Origin: Buttiauxella warmboldiae
GTDB taxonomy: Bacteria > Pseudomonadota > Gammaproteobacteria > Enterobacterales > Enterobacteriaceae
Length of the DNA: 64,000 nucleotides
Assembly: GCF_003818135.1 (NCBI RefSeq)
Contig: NZ_RPOH01000026.1
Coordinates: 16,667-80,666 of the forward strand
Direction: 5' to 3'
Shown: positions 46,795 through 56,742 of the stretch, one piece after another
Position numbering within the stretch: position 1 is the first letter of the stretch
Layout: each line of letters begins with the position of its first letter
Made by a program: the position numbers and the translations under genes
The notes under the pieces: generated by a model
Seen by the model: only the letters and a program-made list of their open reading frames with translations
What the model was told of the DNA's origin: nothing
Databases searched by the model: none

Positions 46795-47790
46795 TTAAAT
46801 GGAGCCGCCCGGCGAGAGCGTAAAGCCCAAATCCAGCCTCTGTGGCATTACGGTTTCACCGCGGATGCGCGCCATTAAACGCTCGGCGCCAATACGCCCC
46901 ATACGTTCACGCGGCGTCAGCACGCTGGCAAGACGCGGCTCCATCACCTGCCCGATATCGTGGCCGTGGAAACCGGCAATCGCCATATCTTGCGGAATAC
47001 GCAAGCCCTGACGCTGGCATTCAAATGCTGCACCGATGGCTAAGTCATCGTTGGTACAAAAAATACTGTCGAGCTGTGGATATTCGCGCCTGGCCTGGCG
47101 GAACAGCTCAATCCCGGTGGAATAGGAAGACGAGTTCTCGACCATCACGCTATACGGCACAAGGCCCGCATCACGCATCGCCTGCTCGTACCCTTTTTTC
47201 TTAATCACGGTACGCTCATCCAGGCGTGCGCCGAGATAGGCAACGTGGCGATGGCCACGCGCAATAATGGCGGCGGTCATCTGGCGTGCGGCTTCAAAGT
47301 TATCAAAACCGACGGCAATATCGAGGCATGGCGAAACGCTATCCATCAGCTCCACCACCGGGATACCCGCCACTTCAATCATTTTTAACGTGCGCGGCGT
47401 ATGGGCGCGTTCAGTGAGGACAAGGCCGTCGATATTCCAGGAAAGCATCGATTCCAGACGCTTTTCTTCCAGCTCAGGTTTATAGCCGTAGTGGGCAAGC
47501 ATGGTCTGGTAGCCGTAAGCATCAATCACGTTTTCAATGCCGCGCAGCACTTCAGCGAAAACCTGGTTGGTGAGCGAGGGCAATAACACGCCGATTGCGC
47601 GGCTGGTAGCGTTGGAGAGAATGTCTGGCGCGCGGTTAGGAATATAGCCAAGTTCATCAAGGGCCGCGGCAATCTTGACCTGTAGCGCAGCGGAAACCTG
47701 CTCAGGGTTACGTAAAAAGCGGCTGACCGTCATTTTGGTTATGCCAACGCGGTCTGCAACGTCCTGTAATACCGGTCTTTTCTTTTTCAT
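46795..47790 (-). CDS. gntR: Gluconate repressor GntR
   Basis: A LacI-family repressor of 331 residues, equal to E. coli GntR. The N-terminal HTH (LQDVADRVGITKMTVSRFL, about 8-26) and hinge (IPNRAPDILS) precede the periplasmic-binding-like effector domain. The frame extends 19 codons upstream, but MKKKRPVLQD is the family start. It represses gntK through the tandem operators downstream of its own stop. Confidence 0.97.
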   Translation of the reverse strand: MKKKRPVLQDVADRVGITKMTVSRFLRNPEQVSAALQVKIAAALDELGYIPNRAPDILSNATSRAIGVLLPSLTNQVFAEVLRGIENVIDAYGYQTMLAHYGYKPELEEKRLESMLSWNIDGLVLTERAHTPRTLKMIEVAGIPVVELMDSVSPCLDIAVGFDNFEAARQMTAAIIARGHRHVAYLGARLDERTVIKKKGYEQAMRDAGLVPYSVMVENSSSYSTGIELFRQARREYPQLDSIFCTNDDLAIGAAFECQRQGLRIPQDMAIAGFHGHDIGQVMEPRLASVLTPRERMGRIGAERLMARIRGETVMPQRLDLGFTLSPGGSI

Positions 47791-47844
47791 TATCTTGCTG
47801 TGCAGGTTAACTAAACGACCACCAAGTTTAGCACGGACCGGCCG

Positions 47845-47873
47845 CAACCTTCCCCCTGTTTCGAGGAAGGTTG
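47845..47873. terminator. Hairpin upstream of gntR
   Basis: CAACCTTCC pairs with GGAAGGTTG, with flanking CCGG arms extending the structure. It lies just beyond the yhhW stop and could end yhhW transcription, though no T-run is seen. Confidence 0.5.
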
Positions 47874-47896
47874 TGACCGGTAACTAAGGGTAAGAC

Positions 47897-48592
47897 TTAT
47901 ACGGGAGGAAGATCGAACAGCAAAATCTCGCTCGCATCGTTGGCATGAAGCGAAATCGCGGGTTCACCCCAGACGGCAACCGCGTCGCTGGTTTTAGCCT
48001 GAGTGCCATTGATGGACACATCACCTTTGACAACCTGCACCCAAATGCGGCGATCTGCCGGGATCTGATAGACAGATTGCTCCTCTTTCGCTAACGCCCA
48101 ACGCGACAGCTCCATATCCTGGTTCACTTTCAGAGAACCCTCACGCGCATCCGGCGACAACACCAGCTGACGGCCCTGTGGCGCATCAAAACGGCGCTGA
48201 TCGTAACGCGGTGTGATGCCTGTTTTGTCTGGAATAATCCAGATTTGGTACAGGCGCAGGCGCTCGCTTTGGCTTGGGTTGTACTCGGAGTGCGTAATCC
48301 CGGTGCCCGCGCTCATAATCTGGAATTCGCCCGCCGGGACTTTCTCTTCGTTACCCATGCTATCGCGGTGTGCCACGGCGCCTTCCAGCACATAGGTCAG
48401 GATTTCCATGTCTTTGTGCGGATGGGTGCCAAAACCTTCACCGGCCTCCACCACGTCTTCGTTAATCACACGTAATGCCGAGAAACCCATGAACCTGGCA
48501 TCGTAATAATTAGCGAATGAGAAGGTGTGCCAGCTGTCCAGCCAACCATGATTCGCATGACCGCGTTCTTGCGCTTTTCTTAAAAAAATCAT
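47897..48592 (-). CDS. yhhW: Pirin-family quercetin 2,3-dioxygenase YhhW
   Basis: A 231-residue bicupin (pirin), the same length as E. coli YhhW, whose enzyme has quercetinase activity in vitro. The metal site is in GFGTHPHKDMEILTYVLEG with a later HSEYNPS. The frame is open 61 codons upstream, but the ATG at 48592 gives MIFLRKAQERGHANHGWLDSWH-type family start and has GGAG ahead. Cytosolic; physiological substrate unknown. Confidence 0.95.
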   Translation of the reverse strand: MIFLRKAQERGHANHGWLDSWHTFSFANYYDARFMGFSALRVINEDVVEAGEGFGTHPHKDMEILTYVLEGAVAHRDSMGNEEKVPAGEFQIMSAGTGITHSEYNPSQSERLRLYQIWIIPDKTGITPRYDQRRFDAPQGRQLVLSPDAREGSLKVNQDMELSRWALAKEEQSVYQIPADRRIWVQVVKGDVSINGTQAKTSDAVAVWGEPAISLHANDASEILLFDLPPV

Positions 48593-48716
48593 CTTTGTTA
48601 CTCCGCCATTCGTTTGATGGGCTAAGTGTGGACCCGAACCGGAGAGGATGATAGAGGGTGAATATTGACGCCTCTGTTCAAAAAAAGTGAACGAGTTTAC
48701 GGCGTCAATTTTCAGG

Positions 48717-49754
48717 TCAGGCGAGAGTGATTGTTGCAGGTGAAGCCTGCCCGAAACCGCGTTCAAGGATCTCAAGATTGGTCAGCGCTTCAATTTCTCT
48801 GACGTAATTTGGTTTGCCGTTGAGGAGGGTTTCATACAGCGCATCGTACACGCGCCCGTAATCGCCCATTTCTGGCTTCAGCTCTTCGCGCACGGTTTCA
48901 CCCGCCTCGTTCACGTACTCAAGCACGCCTACGCTGCTGTCCGCCGCAAAGCCCGGCTCGCCCGGCATAATGTACGCCTTCAGGCTGGTTTCCTGCTGGT
49001 CGATTCCGTATTTAATGAACGAGCCTCTGGTACCGTGCACCAGGAATTTTGGGTAATCGATTTTCACCAGGTGGCTGGTTTTGACGATGGCTTTCATATC
49101 GCCATAGAAAAGCTGCGCTTCAAAGGTATCGTCCGGGTTGGCTTTATTGCGCACGCTTCGAATGTCGTAGGCGACATGATCCGGGCGGCCAAACAGCGAA
49201 ATAATTTGGTCCATCGTATGCACGCCAAGACCGTAAAACGCACCGTCTGCCGGTAGACCTGGTTTGGTTTCGGCCACCGGCCGATACATATCAAAATGGC
49301 TTTCAATTTCGACAATTTCGCCAAGTTTCCCGCTTTCGATGGCTTTTTTCATCGTCAGGAAGCAGGAGTCAAAACGGCGATTCTGGTAAGGCGTGACGGT
49401 CAACCCTTTCGATTTCGCCAGCTCAAATAGCTCTTTGGCTTCGGCAAGCGTCGGGGTAAACGGTTTTTCCACCAGCACGTTTTTGCCTGCTTCCAGCGCG
49501 CGTTTCGCATAATCAAAGTGGCTATCGGCATGGGTACAGACCACCACCAGTTTGACCTGAGGATCGTTAAGAATATCGTCGAGCTGGCTGGTGAAATGGA
49601 TATGGCTGTATTCCGGCTGCTGCTCAATTTCAGGCTTTTCATGGCGGCGGAAAATATGGGCAACGTAGAATTTATCTTTGCGAACCAGCACGTAAGGGAG
49701 GTGGTAACGGGTGGTGCTCTTGCCAAAACCTATAAAAGCGCAGTGTAGGGTCAT
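48717..49754 (-). CDS. yhhX: Gfo/Idh/MocA-family oxidoreductase YhhX
   Basis: A 345-residue NAD(P)-dependent oxidoreductase, the same length as E. coli YhhX. The N-terminal Rossmann fold opens CAFIGFGKSTTRYHLPYV; the EKPFTPTLAEAKEL block and the later GLGVHTMDQI helix mark the catalytic domain. The start is MTLHCAFIG at 49754, with AGGA eight bases upstream; the frame extends 10 codons further. The substrate is unknown. Confidence 0.95.
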   Translation of the reverse strand: MTLHCAFIGFGKSTTRYHLPYVLVRKDKFYVAHIFRRHEKPEIEQQPEYSHIHFTSQLDDILNDPQVKLVVVCTHADSHFDYAKRALEAGKNVLVEKPFTPTLAEAKELFELAKSKGLTVTPYQNRRFDSCFLTMKKAIESGKLGEIVEIESHFDMYRPVAETKPGLPADGAFYGLGVHTMDQIISLFGRPDHVAYDIRSVRNKANPDDTFEAQLFYGDMKAIVKTSHLVKIDYPKFLVHGTRGSFIKYGIDQQETSLKAYIMPGEPGFAADSSVGVLEYVNEAGETVREELKPEMGDYGRVYDALYETLLNGKPNYVREIEALTNLEILERGFGQASPATITLA

Positions 49755-49835
49755 TGCTTCGTCCTTTTTGACTTTGAATTGCAATTACCATACTTCAGAC
49801 GCTGGCGGATGGCATGAGATTTTGCGCACGATTTT

Positions 49836-49868
49836 TGTCGGATGACGCTGCCGCTTATCCGACCTACG
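49836..49868. repeat. REP element
   Basis: TGTCGGATGACGCTGCCGC followed by TTATCCGACCTACG, a standard enterobacterial REP/PU palindrome, downstream of ryhB and upstream of yhhX. Confidence 0.85.
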
Positions 49869-49873
49869 AATAA

Positions 49874-50000
49874 TTTGCCCAAATGAGTTGGAGTTGTAGC
49901 AAGGCGGCAAGAGAACGAATCCCGATGAGCTTACTTATGTAAGGGATTCGGGTGAGTGAGCGCAGCCAACGTAGCTACAGCTTCAAATCAGAAGGGCAAA
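49874..50000. repeat. ERIC (IRU) element
   Basis: A 127-base imperfect palindrome bounded by TTTGCCC and GGGCAAA. The centre holds the diagnostic ERIC motifs: a GAACGAATCCCGATGAGCTTA block and a GGGTGAGTGAGCGCAGCCAACG block. The length matches the usual 126-127 bases. The right end overlaps the RyhB T-run. Confidence 0.9.
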
Positions 50001-50095
50001 AAAAAGCCAGCGCAAGGCTGGCTAAAGTAATACTGGAAGCAATGTGAGCAATGTCGTGCTTTCAGGTTGTCTCCGTAAGGGTCTCCCCTGAACGC
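49998..50095 (-). ncRNA. ryhB: Small RNA RyhB
   Basis: Minus-strand sequence between yhhX and yhhY, the position of ryhB in E. coli. The conserved core GAAAGCACGACATTGCTCAC plus CATTGCTTCCAGTATTACTT is exact. The 3' end is an intrinsic terminator: stem AGCCAGC / GCTGGCT, then eight T. A 5' stem is longer than in E. coli, giving about 98 nt. A Fur box covers the promoter. It is an Hfq-dependent, iron-starvation-induced repressor of iron-using-protein mRNAs. Confidence 0.95.
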
Positions 50096-50100
50096 ATGGC

Positions 50101-50119
50101 AATAATAATCATTATCATT
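50101..50119. promoter_or_regulatory. Fur box of ryhB
   Basis: AATAATAATCATTATCATT closely matches the 19-bp Fur consensus and overlaps the ryhB promoter just upstream of the RNA start. Confidence 0.9.
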
Positions 50120-50218
50120 CGCACTTGTCTACTATTTTTTAGAAATAAATGGCAGTTGACGAAAATTAAAAAGTCAATAATGTTGAAGGGGTTACCTAAC
50201 CAATTGAGGAAAAAAGGA

Positions 50219-50716
50219 ATGAGCGAAATAGTGATACGTCATGCTGAAATCGGCGATGCGGAAGCTCTGCATCAACTTTACTCTCAACCGACGCCGCAAC
50301 GCGACACGCTACACATTCCTTATTCTCCGCAAGGGCAGTGGCTAGAACGGTTGAAGGAACCAAAACCAGGCAGCCGTAATCTGGTCGCATGTATTGATCG
50401 AAAAGTTGTTGGCCAACTGACGTTTGCGGTAGAACCATCACCGCGCCGCAGCCACGTCGCATCATTTGGCATTGGCGTGGACAGTAATTTTCATGGCAGA
50501 GGCGTCGCCAGCGCGTTGATGGCAGCAATGACAGACCTGTGTGATAACTGGCTGCGCGTCGAGCGTATCGAGTTGACGGTGTTTGTTGATAACGCACCAG
50601 CCCTGGCGGTCTATCGTAAATTCGGCTTTGAGATAGAAGGTACAGGTAAGAACTACGTACTGCGCGGCGGGCAGTATGTTGACGCGTATTTTATGGCGCG
50701 ATTAAAGCCGAATTGA
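50219..50716 (+). CDS. yhhY: GNAT N-acetyltransferase YhhY
   Basis: A 165-residue GNAT-fold acetyltransferase (E. coli YhhY 162). The acetyl-CoA pyrophosphate loop is HGRGVASAL (the Q/RxxGxG/A motif), followed by ERIELTVFVDNAPALAVYRKFGF, the typical GNAT C-terminal signature. ATG at 50219 is used because the family begins MSEIVIRHAE; the longer frame reaches into ryhB. E. coli YhhY acetylates some amino acids and amino-acid-like compounds. Divergent from ryhB. Confidence 0.93.
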   Translation: MSEIVIRHAEIGDAEALHQLYSQPTPQRDTLHIPYSPQGQWLERLKEPKPGSRNLVACIDRKVVGQLTFAVEPSPRRSHVASFGIGVDSNFHGRGVASALMAAMTDLCDNWLRVERIELTVFVDNAPALAVYRKFGFEIEGTGKNYVLRGGQYVDAYFMARLKPN

Positions 50717-50722
50717 AACGCT

Positions 50723-50752
50723 CTTGCCCTTTCCGTTTCTGGAAAGGGCAAG
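50723..50752. terminator. Bidirectional hairpin yhhY-ggt
   Basis: CTTGCCCTTTCC (50723-50734) pairs with GGAAAGGGCAAG (50741-50752), a perfect 12-bp stem, between converging yhhY and ggt. A-rich flanks would give T-runs in one direction only weakly. Confidence 0.75.
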
Positions 50753-50760
50753 AAAACGGA

Positions 50761-52527
50761 TTAATAACCCGCTGTTAAATCATCAACCGAACGCGGGTCA
50801 GATGCCCCATACAACATGCCGTCCGGCGCGACCATAATGCTTTGCGTACTGCCCATCGCCTCTTTCACCTGCACGTTCTGCCCTTTCTCTTTCAGCAGTT
50901 TGATGGTGTCCGGGCTAAAGCCTTTTTCGACGCGCAGCTCATCAGGAAGCCACTGGTGATGGAAACGCGGCGCGTTGGTGGCTTCGGCAACGTTCATTCC
51001 ATAATCAATGGTGTTCATCACCATTTGCAGCACGGTGGTAATGATTCGGCTGCCGCCTGGGCTGCCGGTCACCAGCCAGGTTTTCCCGTCTTTCACCACG
51101 ATAGTTGGCGACATCGACGACAGCGGGCGCTTATGCGGCCCCACCGCGTTGGCATCACCACCCACCAGCCCGTAAACGTTCGGCACACCCGGTTTGGCCG
51201 AGAAATCATCCATTTGGTTGTTCATCAGAATACCGGTGTTGCCTGCCACAATGCCGGTGCCGAATACGGTATTAAGCGTATAAGTCACCGCTACGGCATT
51301 GCCGTCTTTATCCACCACCGAGAAATGCGTGGTCTGGTTACTTTCATACGGCGCAAGTTTGCCCGGCTTGATTGCGCTCGACGGCCGCGCTTTGTTGATA
51401 TCTATCTGTTCTGCCAATGATTTCGCATAGGCTTTGTTGGTCAGCGCCTGCCACGGCACTTTGACAAAATCCGGGTCGCCAAGGTATTCCGAGCGATCGG
51501 CATAAGCATATTTTTCAGCCTCTGCGGTGAGCTGCATCGCATCGGCGCTAGCAAAACCGTATTTGGCGAGGTCAAAGTTTTCCAGAATATTGAGGATTTG
51601 CACGATGTGAATGCCACCGGAAGACGGCGGCGGCATAGAGAAAATCTCATAGCCACGGTATTCGCCGCTAATTGGCGCACGTTCTACCGCCTTGTAATTC
51701 GCCAGATCCGCTTTGCTAATCAGCCCGCCATTTTTTGCCATTTCATCGGCGATTTGCTCAGCAATAGAGCCTTTATAAAACGCATCCGGGCCATTTTCAG
51801 CAATCAGCTCCAGGCTTTTAGCGAGATCGGCCTGCACCAGTTTGTCGCCCTTTTGCAGCGGCTTACCGTCAGCTTTCCAGAAAATAGCTTTGCTGTTGGG
51901 ATGATTCGGCAGCACTTCCGCGCCATAAACGGCTAAATCCTCCGCCAGCGCATCGTTGACGCTAAATCCGTCCTGCGCCAGCCCGATCGCAGGCTGAAGC
52001 ACTTTATTTAGCGGCAGAGTGCCATATTTTTCCAGCGCCATAGCGAAGCCCGCCACGGTGCCCGGCGTACCTGAGGCAAGATGAGAAGTGAGAGATTTTT
52101 TGCTGTCGGCATTGCCCTGCGCATCAAGGAACATATCGCGCGTGGCTTTTTCCGGGGCCATTTCACGGAAATCAATGGCGGTGGTTTTACCATCTTTAGT
52201 GCGCAACATCATAAAGCCACCGCCGCCAATATTCCCCGCCTGCGGGTGAGTCACCGCCAGCGCAAAACCGACGGCAACAGCGGCATCAACTGCATTCCCG
52301 CCTTGTTTCAGAATATCGACGCCCACTTGTGTGGCGAGGGCGTCTTGCGCAGCCACCATGCCATTTTCAGCACGCACCGCATGATGTACGTCAGCTTCAA
52401 CACCATAGGATACCGGGGGTGCCGCCGGAGGGGGCGCGGCATTAACAGAAAAGCAAAGTCCTATCATAAGCGCAGGAATCGTCATCCAACGCAGAGCTTC
52501 TGAGCAAAAAGTTTTCCACTGCTTCAT
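50761..52527 (-). CDS. ggt: Gamma-glutamyltranspeptidase Ggt
   Basis: A periplasmic Ntn hydrolase of 588 residues (E. coli 580) that hydrolyses or transpeptidates glutathione and other gamma-glutamyl compounds. Signal peptide about 1-30 (through SVNAA). The autoprocessing site is at the first Thr of TTHFSVVDKDG in ESNQTTHFSVV, splitting large and small subunits. Other landmarks are GGNAVDAAVA, GSPGGSRIITTV and C-terminal SDPRSVDDLTAGY. GGAG precedes the ATG. Confidence 0.97.
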   Translation of the reverse strand: MKQWKTFCSEALRWMTIPALMIGLCFSVNAAPPPAAPPVSYGVEADVHHAVRAENGMVAAQDALATQVGVDILKQGGNAVDAAVAVGFALAVTHPQAGNIGGGGFMMLRTKDGKTTAIDFREMAPEKATRDMFLDAQGNADSKKSLTSHLASGTPGTVAGFAMALEKYGTLPLNKVLQPAIGLAQDGFSVNDALAEDLAVYGAEVLPNHPNSKAIFWKADGKPLQKGDKLVQADLAKSLELIAENGPDAFYKGSIAEQIADEMAKNGGLISKADLANYKAVERAPISGEYRGYEIFSMPPPSSGGIHIVQILNILENFDLAKYGFASADAMQLTAEAEKYAYADRSEYLGDPDFVKVPWQALTNKAYAKSLAEQIDINKARPSSAIKPGKLAPYESNQTTHFSVVDKDGNAVAVTYTLNTVFGTGIVAGNTGILMNNQMDDFSAKPGVPNVYGLVGGDANAVGPHKRPLSSMSPTIVVKDGKTWLVTGSPGGSRIITTVLQMVMNTIDYGMNVAEATNAPRFHHQWLPDELRVEKGFSPDTIKLLKEKGQNVQVKEAMGSTQSIMVAPDGMLYGASDPRSVDDLTAGY

Positions 52528-52649
52528 CGTTTTTTCTCCATGTTTGTCCAGTCAATCGCCCAATAAGCCTGGTCTAAAACTCCTAAATAATCTTCGTAAC
52601 TACGGAAAACGATTAAACTTAATAGATCCCCCAAATGGAGGAAGTATTG

Positions 52650-53105
52650 ATGAAAAAAATATTACCCGTGGCGGCTTTGCTGCCGTTGGCCTGTCTGGCA
52701 CAGCCGATAAATACCCTGAATAACCCCAACCAGCCGGGTTACCAGATCCCCAGCCAGCAGCGGATGCAGCAGCAGATGCAAACGCAGCAGATACAGCAAA
52801 AAGGGATGTTAAATCAGCAGCTACAGACCCAGACGCGTATGCAACAGCAGCATCTGGAAGCGCAGATCAACAATAATTCGCAGCAGGATGTGTTGAAAGT
52901 GAAGAAAACGCTGCCCAATGAGCTGGATGTCGGGAGTCAGCAGGTGCTGCCAAACACCAATGGCGGCATGCTAAGCGGCAGCGGGTCGAACGCCAGCGGG
53001 CAGGATCGCATGCTGCAGCCGAGGGCCAACGGCAGCATGTTAAATCCTGATGGCAACTCGACTACGTTACAGCCGAGCATTCCGCTGAAAACTATTGGGC
53101 CGTAA
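52650..53105 (+). CDS. yhhA: Small Gln-rich exported protein YhhA
   Basis: A 151-residue protein (E. coli YhhA 146) with a signal peptide ([17 protein letters not shown]) then [20 protein letters not shown] and a long Gln/Met-rich, coiled region (about 35-85). The C-terminus SIPLKTIGP is conserved. ATG at 52650 is chosen from GGAGG spacing; the frame starts 5 codons earlier. Function unknown. Its 3' end overlaps the convergent ugpQ by 14 bases. Confidence 0.92.
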   Translation: MKKILPVAALLPLACLAQPINTLNNPNQPGYQIPSQQRMQQQMQTQQIQQKGMLNQQLQTQTRMQQQHLEAQINNNSQQDVLKVKKTLPNELDVGSQQVLPNTNGGMLSGSGSNASGQDRMLQPRANGSMLNPDGNSTTLQPSIPLKTIGP

Positions 53106-53835
53106 AGTCTGCGCCAATCTGGTCGATAAGGTCAGTGCAGATGATATCCACTCCCCAGCGCAGCAGCGTGGCTGCCCGTTGGGGGTTATTCACGGTATAA
53201 ACCAGAATATGTAATCCTGCCGCTTTTAGTTCCCGCACGCGCAACTCATCCAGCAGTTTATGATTTAAATGAATGGATACGCAGCCCAGACGAGTGGTTA
53301 GCTCGCGCCAGTCATCACGCCATTCATCAAGCAATAAACCGCGCGGTAATTCTGGCGCCGCTCGCTGTGCCGCTTCCAGCGCTTTGATGGAAAACGAGGA
53401 TAGCAAAGGTGCAGTTTGCCCCTGCCATAATTCCCTGGCGGCCAGCGCAATGGCTTTGCCGGTTTCCGTGTCGCTGCCCGTTGTCGGCTTGATTTCAATA
53501 TTGACCATCATGCCGTGCTGATGACAGCGCGCCGCAACCTGTGAAAGCAGCGGTAATGGCTCACCTTTGAACTCATTGCTAAACCAACTTCCGGCGTCTA
53601 CGTTAAGCAGCTTATCCCACGGTAAATCGCCCGCCACTCCCCAGCCGTTACTGGTGCGCTCAAGCGTATCGTCATGCAGCAGGAAGATGTGCCCGTCTTT
53701 TGCAAGCTTGGCATCAAACTCGATCATGGTATGACCGTAACGCGCACCAACATCAATCGCCGCCAGGGTATTTTCCGGTGCCAGTTTTCCACCGCCGCGA
53801 TGGGCGGCGACTTTTGGGTAAGGCCAGTGGCTCAT
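53092..53835 (-). CDS. ugpQ: Glycerophosphodiester phosphodiesterase UgpQ
   Basis: A cytosolic GDPD-family TIM-barrel enzyme of 247 residues, as in E. coli. It hydrolyses glycerophosphodiesters imported by UgpBAEC to glycerol-3-phosphate and alcohol. Catalytic motifs: [17 protein letters not shown] (both histidine/Glu region), [11 protein letters not shown] and [11 protein letters not shown]. Last gene of the ugp operon, overlapping ugpC by 4 bases. Confidence 0.97.
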   Translation of the reverse strand: MSHWPYPKVAAHRGGGKLAPENTLAAIDVGARYGHTMIEFDAKLAKDGHIFLLHDDTLERTSNGWGVAGDLPWDKLLNVDAGSWFSNEFKGEPLPLLSQVAARCHQHGMMVNIEIKPTTGSDTETGKAIALAARELWQGQTAPLLSSFSIKALEAAQRAAPELPRGLLLDEWRDDWRELTTRLGCVSIHLNHKLLDELRVRELKAAGLHILVYTVNNPQRAATLLRWGVDIICTDLIDQIGADFTAQ

Positions 53836-54902
53836 AAACGTTGTCCATTTTCTTTATTAAAGAAATGCAGATGATTTTCAGGCAGATGCAGCCATAAGGT
53901 GCTGCCGGGCTGCGGGCGCTCCTGATGCGCCAGCCGCACCACCATTTTTTGCTCGCCCCAGCGCCCGTGCACCAGATTATCCGCACCGAGCATCTCCAGC
54001 GTGTCCACCATAAAGGGGATGCCGCCTGCGGTTTGTGAGCTTAACGCAATATGTTCCGGGCGGATACCCAGCGTTACCGCGCAGCCCTGATACGAACGCT
54101 TCGCGCTCCCCAGCGGCAGCGCCATCCCACCCGCCAGTTCAAAACGCGTGCCGTCAGCGCTAATATTTCCTTCCAGCAGGTTCATGGCCGGCGAGCCGAT
54201 AAAGCTTGCCACAAAGCGAGTGGCCGGGCGTTCATAAACCTCTACCGGCGTGCCAATTTGCTCAGCAACACCTTTATTCATCACCATCACGCGCTGGGCC
54301 AGCGTCATCGCTTCGACCTGGTCATGGGTAACGTACAAACTGGTGGTTTCCAGGCGGCGATGCAGCTGCTGTAACTCCAGGCGCATTTGTACGCGCAGCT
54401 TGGCGTCGAGGTTGGAGAGCGGTTCGTCAAACAGGAAAACTGCCGGGTCACGCACGATGGCGCGCCCCATTGCCACGCGCTGACGTTGACCGCCGGAAAG
54501 CTCGCGCGGGCGGCGTTTAAGCAGGCCGTCCAGCTCCAGAATGCGTGCCGCTTCCGCGACTTTCTGCTGAATATGCGCTTTGCCCATGCCGCGAATTTTC
54601 AGCCCCCAGGCCATGTTTTCCTCCACGCTCATATGCGGATACAGCGCGTAGTTCTGGAACACCATCGCAATGCCGCGCTCTTTCGGCTCCATTTCAGTGA
54701 CGCGCTGGCGATCGATCCAGATATCGCCGCTGGTCACGCGTTCAAGCCCGGCCACCATGCGCAGCAGCGTGGATTTCCCACAGCCCGACGGCCCCACCAT
54801 CACGATAAATTCACCGTCCGCCACATCGAGCGTGAGCGGTTGAATGACCTGAGTTTTGTTATCCCAGCTTTTACTTACTGCCTGTAGTTTCAGACCTGCC
54901 AT
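53832..54902 (-). CDS. ugpC: Glycerol-3-phosphate ABC transporter ATPase UgpC
   Basis: A MalK-type ATPase of 356 residues (same as E. coli). Walker [10 protein letters not shown] (36-44), signature LSGGQRQR, Walker [10 protein letters not shown] and a C-terminal OB-fold regulatory domain (about 240-356). Couples ATP hydrolysis to UgpA/UgpE for sn-glycerol-3-phosphate import; located at the cytoplasmic face of the inner membrane. Confidence 0.97.
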   Translation of the reverse strand: MAGLKLQAVSKSWDNKTQVIQPLTLDVADGEFIVMVGPSGCGKSTLLRMVAGLERVTSGDIWIDRQRVTEMEPKERGIAMVFQNYALYPHMSVEENMAWGLKIRGMGKAHIQQKVAEAARILELDGLLKRRPRELSGGQRQRVAMGRAIVRDPAVFLFDEPLSNLDAKLRVQMRLELQQLHRRLETTSLYVTHDQVEAMTLAQRVMVMNKGVAEQIGTPVEVYERPATRFVASFIGSPAMNLLEGNISADGTRFELAGGMALPLGSAKRSYQGCAVTLGIRPEHIALSSQTAGGIPFMVDTLEMLGADNLVHGRWGEQKMVVRLAHQERPQPGSTLWLHLPENHLHFFNKENGQRL

Positions 54903-54905
54903 GGT

Positions 54906-55751
54906 TTACTTCTCACTATCAACAAGGCCACGCACAAACGCACGCTGCATGGCTAAAACGATTATTACCGGTGGGATCAGCGTCAGCAGCATCGCCGCCA
55001 TCACCTGATTCCACTGGGTGGAGCCTTCGCCAGAAGACATCATCCCTTTGATCCCCGCAACGGCGGTGCCGAGGTTGACGTCGCTGATAATCAGCAGCGG
55101 CCACAGATACTGATTCCAGCCGTAGATGAAGGTGATGACGAACAGCGCGGCCAGGTTGGTTTTTGAGAGCGGCAGCACGATGTCGCGAAAGAAGCGCATT
55201 GGTGTTGCACCATCAATGCGAGCCGCTTCGATTAACTCGTCGGGCAGCGTCATAAAGAACTGACGGAATAAAAATGTGGCGGTCGCCGAAGCCATTAACG
55301 GCAGCGTCAGGCCGGTGTAGCTGTCGAGCATCTTGAGATTGGCGATAACTTCTACAGTGGGGAAAATTCGCACTTCGACCGGCAGCATCAAAGTGATAAA
55401 AATCATCCAGAAGAAGAGGTTACGCAATGGAAAGCGGAACCAGACGATGGCAAATGCCGAGAGCATTGAGACCGTAATTTTGCCGATAGTAATCACCAGC
55501 GCCATCACGAAACTGTTCAGCAGCATCAGGCCGAACGGCGCACTGTTAGCACCGACGCCGTGCGTCCAGATATAAGCCATGTTCTCAAACAGATGACTGC
55601 CGGGGATCAGCGTCATCGGCGTCTGAAAGACGGCTTCGTTATCAAGCGTTGCCGCAACGAATGCGACATACAGCGGGAACAGAATCACGATGATGCCAAG
55701 GATGAGCATGGTGTGGCTGAAAATAGTCAGCCCGCGGCGGTTCTCAATCAT
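54906..55751 (-). CDS. ugpE: Glycerol-3-phosphate ABC permease UgpE
   Basis: A 281-residue binding-protein-dependent permease with about six transmembrane segments (E. coli 281). The EAA loop is visible as [24 protein letters not shown]. It pairs with UgpA; its start overlaps the ugpA stop by 4 bases, and it ends 3 bases before ugpC. Confidence 0.97.
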   Translation of the reverse strand: MIENRRGLTIFSHTMLILGIIVILFPLYVAFVAATLDNEAVFQTPMTLIPGSHLFENMAYIWTHGVGANSAPFGLMLLNSFVMALVITIGKITVSMLSAFAIVWFRFPLRNLFFWMIFITLMLPVEVRIFPTVEVIANLKMLDSYTGLTLPLMASATATFLFRQFFMTLPDELIEAARIDGATPMRFFRDIVLPLSKTNLAALFVITFIYGWNQYLWPLLIISDVNLGTAVAGIKGMMSSGEGSTQWNQVMAAMLLTLIPPVIIVLAMQRAFVRGLVDSEK

Positions 55752-56635
55752 TGGTAGCGCACCTTACGTTCCACGAAACGAAACTGAATCACCGTCAGAA
55801 CAATCACCAACAACATCAGCACCACAGACTGCGCGGCTGATGCGGAGAGGTCGAGCCCGGCAAAACCTTCACGATAGATTTTATAGATAAGCGTGGTGGT
55901 GGCCTGTACCGGGCCACCGCCGGTTGCGGCGTCGATAACCGGGAAGGTATCGAAAAAGGCGTAAACCAGATTCACCACCAGCAGGAAGAAACTCACCGGA
56001 GCAATCAGCGGCAGCGACAATTTAAAGAAGCGGCGCACCGGCCCGGCACCGTCAATAGAAGCGGCTTCGACCAGGGATCGAGGAATCGACTGAAGTGCAG
56101 CAAAGAAGAACAGGAAGTTGTAGCTGATTTGCTTCCAGACCGAAGCAAACACCACCAGGAACATCGCCTGGCCGCTGTTTTGCGCGTGGTTCCAGTGGTA
56201 GCCAAGCTGTTCTAACACATGGGTAAGCAGACCACGCCCGGGGTTAAACAGGAAGATCCACAATACGGCGGCAATGGCCGGAGCGACGGCGTAGGGCAGC
56301 AGCATCAGCGTTTGATAAAGACGGCTGGCGCGGATCACGTAATCCGTCAGCGCGGCGAAAAACAGCGACACCAGCAGGCCGCTACCTGCGACTAATCCGC
56401 TAAAAATTAAGGTGGTGTAGAAAGAGTCGAGATAGTAACTGTCGTGGAAAAGCTGTTTGAAGTTATCCAGGCCGACAAACGTGCTCGAAAGCCCAAACGG
56501 ATCGACGTTTTGCAGTGAGTACCACAGCGCTTCGCCCGCAGGCCAGATGAAAAAGATAAGGGTGATAACCAGTTGCGGCAACACTAGCGCATACGGCAGC
56601 CAACCGGAACGGAATACGGGGCGAGATGATGACAT
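55748..56635 (-). CDS. ugpA: Glycerol-3-phosphate ABC permease UgpA
   Basis: A 295-residue inner-membrane permease (E. coli 295) with about six transmembrane segments. The EAA loop reads [25 protein letters not shown]. It follows ugpB after a 107-base gap that carries a BIME, which may favour higher ugpB expression, and overlaps ugpE by 4 bases. Confidence 0.97.
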   Translation of the reverse strand: MSSSRPVFRSGWLPYALVLPQLVITLIFFIWPAGEALWYSLQNVDPFGLSSTFVGLDNFKQLFHDSYYLDSFYTTLIFSGLVAGSGLLVSLFFAALTDYVIRASRLYQTLMLLPYAVAPAIAAVLWIFLFNPGRGLLTHVLEQLGYHWNHAQNSGQAMFLVVFASVWKQISYNFLFFFAALQSIPRSLVEAASIDGAGPVRRFFKLSLPLIAPVSFFLLVVNLVYAFFDTFPVIDAATGGGPVQATTTLIYKIYREGFAGLDLSASAAQSVVLMLLVIVLTVIQFRFVERKVRYQ

Positions 56636-56657
56636 AAGTGATTCTTTTCCTGAACAA

Positions 56658-56733
56658 TGTCGGACGACGGCTGCGCCTTACCCGACCTACAAACAGCAAT
56701 TCGTAGGTCGGATGAGCGAAGCGTCATCCGACA
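56658..56733. repeat. BIME (two inverted REP elements) between ugpB and ugpA
   Basis: REP units at 56658-56690 (TGTCGGACGACGG to CCTAC) and 56703-56733 (GTAGGTCGG to CCGACA) face each other. Such BIMEs in a transcript typically stabilise the upstream message, here ugpB. Confidence 0.9.
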
Positions 56734-56742
56734 CTGAAAAAC

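Noticed and set aside
52738..52880. Tandem Gln-codon repeats in yhhA as a DNA repeat or CRISPR-like array
   Set aside because: They are irregular CAG/CAA codons of a Gln-rich protein with no constant repeat-spacer unit.
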